DNA from: VXNE01 sp965248075
GTDB lineage: Bacteria > Pseudomonadota > Gammaproteobacteria > Pseudomonadales > Azotimanducaceae
Length of the DNA stretch: 64,000 nt
Assembly: GCA_965248075.1 (NCBI GenBank)
Contig: CBDFIL010000003.1
Span: 992,001 to 1,056,000, forward strand
Reading direction: 5' to 3'
Below, piece after piece: positions 1-10,013 of the stretch; positions within the stretch are counted from its first letter, which is position 1, and every line of letters begins with the position of its first letter. Position numbers and translations under genes: made by a program. The notes under the pieces were generated by a model. That model was given only the letters and a program-made list of their open reading frames with translations, was not told the DNA's origin and searched no databases.

Positions 1-741
1 GACGCCCCGCGGAGTGTTCCCGGCGCCACGGACGACATCCTGCGTGCCCTGGAGGCCCACGCGCTGCACTGGGACGGTCCGGTGGCCTGTCAGAGCGACC
101 ACGTCAAACACTATCGCGCAGCCCTCGACGCGCTCCGGGAGCAAGCACTCTGTTTCCGCTGCACGTGCTCGCGCAAGGATCTCCGCGGCCATAGGGTTTA
201 TCCCGGCACCTGTCGCCGCCGCGAGCCTCCCGCGACCGCCGAAGCCGCAATCCGGGTACGCGCCCCACACACCGAATACGCCTTCCTGGACCGCTTGCAG
301 GGCCGCTGCGGCGAACACCTCGCCGACGCCACCGGTGACTTCCTCGTCGCCCGTCGGGACGGGTACGCCGCATACGCGCTTGCCGTCGTCGTGGACGACG
401 CGGCGATGGGCGTGACAGATATCGTGCGTGGCGCCGATCTGCTGGACGCCACGCCCCGGCAGCTGTTCCTGATGGATCGCCTGGACATGACGCCACCCCG
501 CTACCTGCACCTGCCCGTGATCGCCGACCGCACCGGCGCCAAGCTCTCCAAACGCACCGCCGTCACGGCGATCCGTCCAGCGACCTTCGCGGTGCGAAAC
601 ATGCGCTGGGTGCTGAATCTGCTCGGACTGGACCCGCCGAAACTGTCAACGCCGGCAGAGCTGTTGACCTGGGCGACGTCCCGCTGGGACGACGCCGTCC
701 TGCCCCGCGGGCGGATCCTGCGCACGTGGACGAGCCTGTGA
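1..741 (+). CDS. gluQ: Glutamyl-Q tRNA(Asp) synthetase (5' partial)
   Basis: Truncated class-I aminoacyl-tRNA synthetase paralogue that attaches glutamate to the queuosine base of tRNA(Asp) in the cytoplasm. The frame is open from base 1, so the true start lies before the window. The first visible residues read like the family segment after the HIGH region (PREVPGA...ILR.LE.HGL.WDGPV). A Cys pair in CFRCTCSR and a KLSKR signature (the KMSKS equivalent) near base 541 are present. No tRNA anticodon-binding domain follows, which separates it from GltX. The stop is at 741, followed by a 112-bp gap before the regulator gene. In Pseudomonas gluQ precedes cbrAB and pcnB, and the same order is seen here without cbrA. 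Identification is firm; only the 5' end is missing. Confidence 0.93.
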   Translation, partial: DAPRSVPGATDDILRALEAHALHWDGPVACQSDHVKHYRAALDALREQALCFRCTCSRKDLRGHRVYPGTCRRREPPATAEAAIRVRAPHTEYAFLDRLQGRCGEHLADATGDFLVARRDGYAAYALAVVVDDAAMGVTDIVRGADLLDATPRQLFLMDRLDMTPPRYLHLPVIADRTGAKLSKRTAVTAIRPATFAVRNMRWVLNLLGLDPPKLSTPAELLTWATSRWDDAVLPRGRILRTWTSL

Positions 742-853
742 CCGGGCGGGTGCGAACCGTGGACCCGGTTCCGCTCGGCCGCCGCACACGCAGCGGTGAC
801 GACGGCCGGGCTCGGCTCCTGCCCGCCGGCGCTCTGCTAATATCGACCGGTTT

Positions 854-2179
854 ATGACGAACATCCTGGTTGTCGATCCCGCCGCGCAACGCCGCGCACA
901 GCTGCGCGGCTACCTTGAGCGCTCCGGCTTCGGCGTCGTCGAGGCCGACGATCTGCCGGGGCCGCGCGGTCTCGGCGCCGCACACATCGCGGCAGTCGTC
1001 GCCAATGCCCGACTCCCCTCCGGGGACGGGATCGCCCTCGTGCCACTTGCGAGACCGGCGCCGGTGCTGCTGCTTGCGGAGGACGCAAACATCCCGGCCG
1101 CCGTCGCGGCCGTCCGGGAAGGCGCGGCCGACTACCTGCCATGGCCAGTCTCTCCGGGAGCCCTGATCGCGGCGCTCGAACGCGCCTCCGCCGACCCCCA
1201 AACTGCCGCGGATACCACCGCCGACACCGGCGAGGAGTGGCCGATATTCGGCGCGTGTCCGCCGATGCTGGAGCTCTTCGAGCGGATCCGGGCGGCTGCC
1301 CGAACCGACGCCGCGGTCCTCGTACGGGGCGAGGCCGGTACCGGCAAGGAACTCGTGGCGCGCGCCCTGCACGCACGCGGGTCCCGTCGCCATGCCCCGA
1401 TGATGGCGTTGAACTGCGCCGCGATTCCGGAGACGCTCATCGAAGCGGAGTTATTCGGCCACGCGCACCCGAACGCGCCGACGGCGGGGCTCGTCGCAGC
1501 GGCAGGGGCCGGCACGCTGTTCCTGAACGAGGTCGGCGACTTGCCCCTCGAGGTGCAGGCGCGACTCGTGGCCGTGTTGCGCGAGCCAACCACCGGGACG
1601 AGCGCTCCGACCGATGTCCGGGTGATCGCCGCCACGCATCGCAACCTCGACCAGCTCGCCAGGAATGGGCAGTTCCGCGCAGACCTGCTCGGCTACCTCG
1701 CCGCGGTGACGCTGACGGTCCCGCCGCTACGGGAACGCGGGGACGACATCGTGGCGCTGGCGAGGATTCTTGCCCGTCGCGCGGCCGCCAGGATGAACAA
1801 GCCCGAGCCGCGGTTTTCGTCGGCCGCGCTGGCCGCCATCGGGGCATATCCATGGCCCGGCAACGTACGCGAACTCGAGAACGCGGTCGAACGCGCAACG
1901 ATCCTCTCCGACGGGGGTGAGATCCACGCCGAGTTGCTCGCGATCGAGACGGAAAGTCGTGACGACACAGACAGACCGGGCGCGCAGAACGCGGACGACG
2001 GCGTGTCCCTCGAGGAGTATTTCGTCCGCTTCGTCACCGAGAACCAGGACCAGTTCACCGAGACCGAACTTGCCAGCAAGCTCGGCATCAGTCGCAAGAA
2101 CCTGTGGGAGCGCCGCAAGCGACATGGCATTCCGCGCCGCCGCACCCGCAAGCGCGGGCCGCGCCGCGACCCCGGTTGA
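854..2179 (+). CDS. CbrB-position NtrC-family regulator with degenerate receiver and GAFTGA loop
   Basis: 441 residues: receiver-like domain (1-115), AAA+ domain (about 130-370) and a Fis-type helix-turn-helix (about 385-430, TETELASKLGISRKNLWERR). Walker A is GEAGTGKE at 159-166, and an arginine-rich PLRERGDDI segment follows as in sigma-54 activators. Several diagnostic residues are lost. The phospho-acceptor Asp is N51 (NARLP), the conserved Thr/Ser is A75 and the conserved Lys is W97. The sigma-54-contacting GAFTGA loop is shortened and reads NAPTAG (207-212), and the Walker B Asp is N225 (FLNE). Its place between gluQ and pcnB matches cbrB of Pseudomonas, but no sensor kinase is adjacent. 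I infer a regulator that is not phosphorylated and probably does not drive sigma-54 promoters. ATG start; no clear ribosome-binding site. Confidence 0.8.
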   Translation: MTNILVVDPAAQRRAQLRGYLERSGFGVVEADDLPGPRGLGAAHIAAVVANARLPSGDGIALVPLARPAPVLLLAEDANIPAAVAAVREGAADYLPWPVSPGALIAALERASADPQTAADTTADTGEEWPIFGACPPMLELFERIRAAARTDAAVLVRGEAGTGKELVARALHARGSRRHAPMMALNCAAIPETLIEAELFGHAHPNAPTAGLVAAAGAGTLFLNEVGDLPLEVQARLVAVLREPTTGTSAPTDVRVIAATHRNLDQLARNGQFRADLLGYLAAVTLTVPPLRERGDDIVALARILARRAAARMNKPEPRFSSAALAAIGAYPWPGNVRELENAVERATILSDGGEIHAELLAIETESRDDTDRPGAQNADDGVSLEEYFVRFVTENQDQFTETELASKLGISRKNLWERRKRHGIPRRRTRKRGPRRDPG

Positions 2180-2270
2180 CCGACCCTTGGCGGCGACGCT
2201 TTTGTCTTTTGCGTCGTAGCGCCCTAACATCGCCTTCCATCTCTCGACCGCAATACAGCTTGAACGCAGC

Positions 2271-3554
2271 TTGTTGAGCGAACACAAACCCGTCCGGGTC
2301 GCACATCCCAACCTCAGCGAAGCCACGGTCTCGGCCAACGCCGTTACTGTCGTCAGGACCTTGCGAGACGCCGGTTACGACGCCTACCTGGTCGGGGGTT
2401 GCGTACGCGACCTGCTGTTGGGCAGTACGCCCAAGGACTTCGACGTCGCCACCGCCGCGACGCCGCAACAGGTCAAGGCCGTCTTTCCCCGGGCCCGGCT
2501 GATCGGACGCCGCTTCCGGATCGCACACGTGCGCTTTCGCCGCGAGTTCATCGAGGTATCGACGTTCCGGCGACGCAATCTCGACGAGCAGGACGCCGAG
2601 TACGACGCCAGCCACCTGTCCGCCGATGGCGTCCTGCTCAGCGACAACGTCTACGGGACCCTCGAGGAGGACGCCTTCCGGCGCGACTTCACCGTCAACG
2701 CGTTGTACTACGACCCGATCGAGGACACGGTGCTGGACTACACCGGCGGCCTCGAGGACATCGACACGCGCACGTTGCGCATCATCGGCGAGCCGGCCGA
2801 GCGGCTGCGGGAAGATCCCGTACGGATCCTGCGCGCGATGCGTTTCGCCGCGAAACTGGGGTTTCGGCTCGATCCGGGGACGGACGCCGCGATCACGCCC
2901 ATGTCCGAGTTGTTGACGGCCATCCCACCGGCGCGCCTGTTCGACGAGTTCAACAAGCTCTTCATGAACGGCCATGCCCTGTCCGCCTGGTCGCTCATGT
3001 GGCGCTTCGGACTGCCCGAGATCCTCTTCCCCCTGTCGGAAGAAGACGATGCGCTCGTGCAGGCTGCGCTCGACAGCACGGATCAACGCGTCGCCGAGGA
3101 CAAGCCCGTGACGCCCGGTTTCCTGCTCGCCGCAATGTGCTGGCCGGAATTCCTGCGCCGCACGGAACTGTCCGTCACGGCCAGCAACGCCGCCGACGAA
3201 CGCCTGAAGGCAGCGCAAGGCGTCATCGACGAGCAGCAGCTGACGATCGCCTTCCCGCGACGCCTGTCGATGTTCATACGCGACGTGTGGCGCCTGCAGA
3301 GCAGTCTGGAACGGCGCGCGCCCCGCAACCTGTCGCGGACGCTGGCCCATCCGCGCTTCCGCGCCGCATACGACTTCCTGGTGCTGCGGTCGGAGACCGG
3401 CGAAGCGGATCCGGAACTCGCCCAGTGGTGGACCGACATCCAGGACGCGTCGGACGAGCACCGCGGTTCCATGGTCAACGCCGTGCGTCCCGGGGAGAAG
3501 CGACGCCGACGCCGACGCGGCCGTGGGCGCGCCAGCGCCGAGGGGGCTGCGTGA
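2271..3554 (+). CDS. pcnB: Poly(A) polymerase I
   Basis: 427-residue class-II nucleotidyltransferase that adds poly(A) tails to RNA 3' ends and so promotes decay. The nucleotidyltransferase core is clear: LVGGCVRDLLLG, then KDFDVAT with the metal-binding Asp pair, and the RRFRIAHV strand. The RNA-binding head follows (EDPVRILRAMRFAAKLGF), and the C-terminus is basic (KRRRRRRGRGRAS), as in PcnB rather than CCA-adding enzymes. The start is TTG at 2271, the only plausible start before the conserved core; no strong Shine-Dalgarno is seen. In Pseudomonas pcnB is followed by folK; here a deoxynucleoside kinase follows instead. Length is slightly below the E. coli protein. Identification is secure, the exact N-terminus less so. 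Confidence 0.93.
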   Translation: MLSEHKPVRVAHPNLSEATVSANAVTVVRTLRDAGYDAYLVGGCVRDLLLGSTPKDFDVATAATPQQVKAVFPRARLIGRRFRIAHVRFRREFIEVSTFRRRNLDEQDAEYDASHLSADGVLLSDNVYGTLEEDAFRRDFTVNALYYDPIEDTVLDYTGGLEDIDTRTLRIIGEPAERLREDPVRILRAMRFAAKLGFRLDPGTDAAITPMSELLTAIPPARLFDEFNKLFMNGHALSAWSLMWRFGLPEILFPLSEEDDALVQAALDSTDQRVAEDKPVTPGFLLAAMCWPEFLRRTELSVTASNAADERLKAAQGVIDEQQLTIAFPRRLSMFIRDVWRLQSSLERRAPRNLSRTLAHPRFRAAYDFLVLRSETGEADPELAQWWTDIQDASDEHRGSMVNAVRPGEKRRRRRRGRGRASAEGAA

Positions 3555-3636
3555 CGCGCGGGGCGCTCCGGGCCGCGCGCAACGGGCCCGTGCACCGGGA
3601 GGTCGGGCCCTGTCCACGCGGGGCACGGCCCTCCCT

Positions 3637-4317
3637 GTGACCGGTTCGCCGCTGCCGGCGGCCGCCAGAAAGGCGCAGAACCCGCCCCGCCACATCGCCG
3701 TGGAGGGTCCCATCGGGGTCGGCAAGACGACGCTGGCGCGACGACTGGCGGAGTCCCTGCAGTATTCGCTCCTGCTCGAACCGACCACGGAGAACCCGTT
3801 CCTGGACCGGTTCTACCGCGAGGGCCGTCGGCACGCCCTGCCGACACAGCTCTTCTTCCTGCTGCACCGCGCACGGCAGGTTGCGACCCTCGATAACGAC
3901 CTCTTCGGGTCGGTGGTGGTCGCGGACTTCCTGATGGAGAAGGACCGGCTGTTCGCGGAGCTTACACTCGACGAACACGAACTCGAGATCTACGAGCAGA
4001 TCTGGCGCAGCCTGGACATCCACCCCGCGATACCCGATCTCGTCATCTACCTGCAGGCGCCGCCGCCCGTGCTGATCGAACGGATTCGCCGCCGCGGCAT
4101 CGATTTCGAGCAACGCATCGACGACGACTACCTGAGGCATCTCTGCGCCGCCTACACGCGCTTCTTCCACTACTATAGCGAGGCGCCGTTGCTGATCGTG
4201 AACGCGGCGCAGATCGATTTCGCGAACGACGACCGACACTTCGAAGCGCTGTTCGCCGAGTTGCAGGAGTTCGACGGAGTCCGCAAGTATTTCAACCCGA
4301 ACCCGACACTGCTGTAG
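3637..4317 (+). CDS. Deoxynucleoside kinase (dNK/dGK family)
   Basis: 226-residue P-loop kinase that would phosphorylate deoxynucleosides (deoxyadenosine/deoxyguanosine type) for dNTP salvage. A P-loop GPIGVGKT lies near the N-terminus, followed by EPTTENPFLDRFY (the substrate-binding Glu region), the FFLLHRARQ helix and a lid with IRRRGIDFEQRI. The ERIR..GR.FE style is typical of bacterial deoxyguanosine kinase-like proteins. I chose GTG at 3637, giving a short leader before the first beta strand; the frame stays open back to GTG 3523 inside pcnB, so a longer form is possible. It occupies the place of folK between pcnB and panB. A 45-bp gap separates it from panB. Substrate preference cannot be read from sequence. 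Confidence 0.85.
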   Translation: MTGSPLPAAARKAQNPPRHIAVEGPIGVGKTTLARRLAESLQYSLLLEPTTENPFLDRFYREGRRHALPTQLFFLLHRARQVATLDNDLFGSVVVADFLMEKDRLFAELTLDEHELEIYEQIWRSLDIHPAIPDLVIYLQAPPPVLIERIRRRGIDFEQRIDDDYLRHLCAAYTRFFHYYSEAPLLIVNAAQIDFANDDRHFEALFAELQEFDGVRKYFNPNPTLL

Positions 4318-4362
4318 AGCGGTCCGACGCGCACGGCGGAACGCAGAAGGAGGCGCCGCGAC

Positions 4363-5184
4363 ATGAGTAGCCAGGGCCGTTCGAGACCGGTTTCCATCAC
4401 GACGTTGAACGCCATGAAGCGCCGTGGCGACAAGTTCGCGGCGCTCACCGCGTACGACGCGATGTTCGCGGAACTGATCAGCAGTGCCGGCGTGGACGTG
4501 CTTCTGGTCGGGGACTCGCTGGGCATGGTCCTGCAGGGTCACGACAGCACCCTGCCGGTGACGCTCGACGACGTGATCTACCACATGCAGTGCGTGAAGG
4601 CGGGCAACCAGGGCAGCCTGATCATGGCGGATCTGCCGTTCATGACCTACGCGTCCGAGTCCCAATCCCTGGAGAGCGCTGCCGCCCTGATGCGCGCGGG
4701 CGCGCACATGGTCAAGCTCGAAGGGGGCGCCTGGCTCGCCGAGTCGACGCGACTTCTGAGCGAGCGCGGCATCCCCGTCTGCGCCCACATGGGCCTGACG
4801 CCGCAGTCGATCAACCGGCTCGGCGGTTATCGGGTGCAGGGCCGGAATACGGAAATGGCCAATGCGATCATCGACGAGGCGGTGATCCTCGAGGATTCCG
4901 GCGCCTCGATACTGCTGCTCGAGTGTGTCCCGGTGGACCTCGGCAAGACCATCACGGAGCGCCTGCAGGTACCCGTGATCGGCATCGGCGCCGGCCCCGA
5001 CACGGACGGCCAGATCATGGTGATGCACGACCTGCTCGGCCTCACGCCGTCTTCCATGAAGGCACCCAAGTTCGTCAAGGACTTCCTGACCGAGAGCACG
5101 GCCGGCATCGCGGGCGCCTTCGAAGCGTACGCGTCCGCGGTCAAGGCAGGCCGCTTTCCCGCGCCGGAGCACTGCTTCCACTGA
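4363..5184 (+). CDS. panB: Ketopantoate hydroxymethyltransferase
   Basis: 273-residue TIM-barrel enzyme that adds a hydroxymethyl group from methylenetetrahydrofolate to 2-ketoisovalerate, the first committed step toward pantothenate and CoA. Metal-binding motif VGDSLGMVLQG, the KLEGG strand, AHMGLTPQS and the catalytic Glu region LLECVP are all present. Length agrees with the family (about 265-275). Shine-Dalgarno AGAAGGAGG sits 9-10 nt before ATG 4363, which fixes the start. It is followed 30 bp later by panC, and the pair forms the pantoate/pantothenate branch; no panD is in the window. There is nothing odd in the sequence. The protein should be a cytoplasmic decamer as in the family. Confidence 0.97.
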   Translation: MSSQGRSRPVSITTLNAMKRRGDKFAALTAYDAMFAELISSAGVDVLLVGDSLGMVLQGHDSTLPVTLDDVIYHMQCVKAGNQGSLIMADLPFMTYASESQSLESAAALMRAGAHMVKLEGGAWLAESTRLLSERGIPVCAHMGLTPQSINRLGGYRVQGRNTEMANAIIDEAVILEDSGASILLLECVPVDLGKTITERLQVPVIGIGAGPDTDGQIMVMHDLLGLTPSSMKAPKFVKDFLTESTAGIAGAFEAYASAVKAGRFPAPEHCFH

Positions 5185-5214
5185 CGCTGCCATGCAACGA
5201 GCGGAATCCTCCGG

Positions 5215-6063
5215 GTGCTAGTCGCACACACCGTCCATGTCCTGCGTGCAACGCTGAAGGACCGGCGCGGCGCCGGCCCCATCGGCCTCGTCCCGACCAT
5301 GGGCAACCTGCACGCCGGGCACCTGACGCTCGTGACCGCCGGCGCCGAGACGTGTCATACCACCGTCGCCTCCATCTTCGTCAATCCCCTGCAATTCGGC
5401 GCCGGGGAGGATCTCGAAGACTACCCGCGCACCTTCGAGGCGGACGCGGAACAACTCGCGGCCGCCGGCGTCGACATCCTGTTCGCTCCGACCGTCGACG
5501 AGGTCTACCCGGGGGGCCGCGACGACACGGTGGTCGTCACCGTGCCGGCACTGTCCCGGATCCTCTGCGGAGAGAACCGCCCCGGACACTTCGACGGAGT
5601 CGCCACGGTGGTGGCCAAGCTCCTGAACATGGTCGGTCCGGACCGCGCGTACTTCGGCGAGAAGGACTGGCAGCAACTCATGCTCATCGAGACGATGGTG
5701 CAGGGCCTCGACCTGCCGGTGGTGATCGTCGGCGTGCCCACCGTGCGCGCGCCCGACGGCCTGGCCCTCTCGAGTCGCAACCAGTACCTGTCGACAGCCG
5801 AGCGGGAAGTCGCCCCGCTCCTGCACCGGACCTTGATCGATCTGCGCGAGTCGATCGCGAGCGGCGAGCGGGACTTCGATGCCCTGGAAGAGCGGGGACG
5901 GGGGCGGCTGTCGGCGGCAGGCTTCGATGTGGACTACGTCGCGGTGCGGGATGCCCGGACGCTCGAGGCCCCCCGGAACGCGGCGTGCGCGTTGCGCATC
6001 CTGGCGGCCGCGAGGCTCGGACCCGCGCGCCTGATCGACAACCTGGGCGTAGACGAAGCGTGA
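5215..6063 (+). CDS. panC: Pantothenate synthetase
   Basis: 282-residue ATP-dependent ligase joining pantoate and beta-alanine through a pantoyl-adenylate. Nucleotidyl-transferase signatures are complete: PTMGNLHAGHL (HIGH-like), FVNPLQF, GEKDWQQL and the KMSKS-like ALSSRNQYL. GTG start at 5215, 30 bp after panB; the initiating codon is followed directly by the conserved VAHTVHVLR start region. The stop codon overlaps the GTG of pgi by 4 nt (GTGA), so pgi is probably translationally coupled. Beta-alanine must come from outside this window, since panD is not here. Identification is certain from motifs and from its pairing with panB. Confidence 0.97.
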   Translation: MLVAHTVHVLRATLKDRRGAGPIGLVPTMGNLHAGHLTLVTAGAETCHTTVASIFVNPLQFGAGEDLEDYPRTFEADAEQLAAAGVDILFAPTVDEVYPGGRDDTVVVTVPALSRILCGENRPGHFDGVATVVAKLLNMVGPDRAYFGEKDWQQLMLIETMVQGLDLPVVIVGVPTVRAPDGLALSSRNQYLSTAEREVAPLLHRTLIDLRESIASGERDFDALEERGRGRLSAAGFDVDYVAVRDARTLEAPRNAACALRILAAARLGPARLIDNLGVDEA

Positions 6064-7646
6064 GCGTTCGCCCCGACCTGCGCGAATCCTGGCAGCGTCT
6101 CGGCGCCCTCGCGACCGAGACCGTGCAGACGCACCTGCGCGACCTCGCCGGCGCACCCGACCGGTTCGCATCCATGAGTCTTCGGGTCGGACCGCTGCTG
6201 GTCGACTTCTCCAAACAGCGGACCAGCGGCGAGGTCGTGTCCGCGCTGGCGGCCCTGGCACGGGACTGCGGACTGCCCGAGGCGATCGATTGGATGTTCG
6301 AGGGGGCCAACGTCAACCCGACCGAAGGCCGCGCGGCCCTGCATACGGCGCTCCGCGCGCCGCTCGGCGAACGACCTCCCGGCGTCGCCGCCATCATCGA
6401 GGAGACCCGCAAGCGCACGCTCGACATCGCCGAGCGCGTACGCCACGGGCAATGGCGGGGAATTTCCGGCAAACCGATACGCAACGTCGTGCACATCGGC
6501 ATCGGCGGTTCACACCTCGGGCCGGAACTGGCCGTCGCAGCATTGCGCGCTCCGCAGGCCAGACAGATCGATGTCCGCTTCCTCGCAAACATCGACGGTG
6601 CGGCCGCGGTCGACACGTTCGCGGACCTGGATCCGGAAGAGACACTGGTCATCGTGGTCTCCAAGTCGTTCGACACGCTGGAAACGCTGGCCAATGCCCG
6701 TTATGCCCGCAGTTGGCTGCTCGAACGCACGGGCAGGACAGAGGCCGTCGAGCGGCACTGCATCGCCGTGACCGCGAACATCGAGGCGGCCCGTGCATTC
6801 GGTATCCCGGCCGAGCACTGCCTGCCCACGTGGGATTGGGTCGGGGGACGTTATTCACTCTGGTCGTCGGTGGGTCTGTCCGTCGCACTGGCACTCGGGG
6901 CTCGGAGCTTCGAACGGCTCCTCGAAGGCGCCGCCAGGATGGATCGGCACTTCCGAAGCGCGCGTGTCGAAAGGAACGCGCCCGTTCTGCTGGCGTTGCT
7001 CGGCATCTGGAACAGCAACTTTCTCGGCGCCTCGACACACGCGATCCTGCCCTACGACCGACGCCTCGCCGGACTCCCGGGCTACCTGCAGCAACTGGAG
7101 ATGGAGAGCAACGGCAAGTCGGTACGCATCGACGGCGACCGGTCGGATGCGCACACCGCGCCCGTGGTCTGGGGCGGCGAGGAGACCAACGGTCAGCATG
7201 CCTTCCACCAGCTGTTGCACCAGGGCACGCGCGCGTTCAGCGCCGACTTCGTCACCGTTGCCAAGCCCGGCCACGACCTTTCCGAACACCACCGCTGGCT
7301 GCTTGCGAACTCCCTGGGGCAAAGCCACGCCATGCTGCGCGGGCGCCCGGCGACCGAGGATGCCGGCGACCCGCTCGCCGCGCACCGCGCCTTGCCCGGC
7401 AACAGAGCGACGACCACGATCCTGCTCGACGCCCTGACGCCCGAGAGCCTCGGCGCGTTGCTCGCCCTGTATGAACACAAGGTCTTCTGCCAGGCCACCG
7501 TATGGGGCATCAACCCGTTCGACCAATGGGGGGTGGAGTTCGGCAAGGAGCTTGCCAACGACCTGTTCACCGCCCTGGACGGCGGCGCGCTGACCGGTTT
7601 CGATTCCTCGACCGCCGGACTCCTCGAGGAGCTGCGCAAGGCCTGA
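6060..7646 (+). CDS. pgi: Glucose-6-phosphate isomerase
   Basis: 528-residue cytosolic enzyme interconverting glucose-6-phosphate and fructose-6-phosphate. Family signatures are visible: VNPTEGRAALHTALR, HIGIGGSHLGPELA, the phosphate-binding SKSFDTLET, LEMESNGKSV, and QLLHQGT with the later EHKVFCQ helix carrying the catalytic Lys/His environment. The upstream frame remains open far into panC, but the start is set at GTG 6060, whose last bases overlap the panC stop, giving the usual N-terminal length. Its position after panBC and before acs matches Pseudomonas. Slightly shorter than E. coli Pgi (549). No oddity beyond the GTG start and overlap. Confidence 0.96.
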   Translation: MSVRPDLRESWQRLGALATETVQTHLRDLAGAPDRFASMSLRVGPLLVDFSKQRTSGEVVSALAALARDCGLPEAIDWMFEGANVNPTEGRAALHTALRAPLGERPPGVAAIIEETRKRTLDIAERVRHGQWRGISGKPIRNVVHIGIGGSHLGPELAVAALRAPQARQIDVRFLANIDGAAAVDTFADLDPEETLVIVVSKSFDTLETLANARYARSWLLERTGRTEAVERHCIAVTANIEAARAFGIPAEHCLPTWDWVGGRYSLWSSVGLSVALALGARSFERLLEGAARMDRHFRSARVERNAPVLLALLGIWNSNFLGASTHAILPYDRRLAGLPGYLQQLEMESNGKSVRIDGDRSDAHTAPVVWGGEETNGQHAFHQLLHQGTRAFSADFVTVAKPGHDLSEHHRWLLANSLGQSHAMLRGRPATEDAGDPLAAHRALPGNRATTTILLDALTPESLGALLALYEHKVFCQATVWGINPFDQWGVEFGKELANDLFTALDGGALTGFDSSTAGLLEELRKA

Positions 7647-7672
7647 CCGATGGCGCGCGCGTCAGGCGGCAC

Positions 7673-7720
7673 ACCCACGACGCGTTGACCCACGACGCGT
7701 TGGAGTTGCCGCGCAACTCC
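7673..7720. repeat. 15-bp tandem repeat and hairpin upstream of acs
   Basis: Two head-to-tail copies of ACCCACGACGCGTTG occupy 7673-7687 and 7688-7702 in the 130-bp gap between pgi and acs. A 7-bp stem follows, GGAGTTG/CAACTCC with loop CCGCG (7702-7720). No T-tract follows, so it does not look like an intrinsic terminator. It could be a leader structure or a protein-binding site for acs; that is inference. Confidence 0.6.
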
Positions 7721-7776
7721 GTTTCGGCAAAGCTATTTGCCTCAAGTTCCCGGCGACCACTGCACGAGGCACGCAC

Positions 7777-9723
<1,947 letters not shown>

Positions 9724-9747
9724 CGCGGCCCGTCCTCCCGACGCGGC

Positions 9748-9987
9748 GTAGGGGACGGGATTGTCCCGTCCCGTCGTCAAGGGCTTGCACAGCGTCAAGA
9801 CGGGCGACCACAAGGGTCGCCCCTACAACGTCCCGTCGTCACGGGCTTGCACAGGATCGCCACGGGCGATGTAGGGGACGGGCTTGTCCCGTCCCGTCGT
9901 CCAACGCTTGCACAGCGTCAGGACGGGCGACGACAAGCGTCGCCCCTACAAGGATCGAGACGGGCGACCACAAGGGTCGCCCCTACA
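9748..9987. repeat. Array of 80-bp repeats with inverted ends (REP/MITE-like)
   Basis: This fills most of the 290-bp gap between the converging acs and pnp genes. Two copies of an 80-bp unit (9748-9827 and 9871-9950) both begin GTAGGGGACGGG and end GTCGCCCCTACA. The ends are therefore inverted (TGTAGGGG-type), and the inner sequence reads TGTCCCGTCCCGTCGTC...GCTTGCACAGCGTCA in both. A truncated copy lies between them (9828-9870), and a solo right arm follows (9956-9987, GGGCGACCACAAGGGTCGCC). Each arm is itself palindromic (GACGGG..CCCGTC; GGGCGACC..GGTCGCCC), so the transcript would fold strongly at the 3' ends of both genes. No coding capacity. Confidence 0.9.
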
Positions 9988-10013
9988 GTCCCGTGCCGAA
10001 TCAGCGCCTGCGG

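Noticed and set aside
4590..6059. Very long open frame upstream of pgi through panB and panC
   Set aside because: Only the part from GTG 6060 has Pgi homology; the rest is a high-GC shadow of panB and panC.
9748..9987. Possible CRISPR array
   Set aside because: Units are 80 bp with internal palindromes and inverted ends; there are no 28-37-bp repeats with regular unique spacers and no cas genes.
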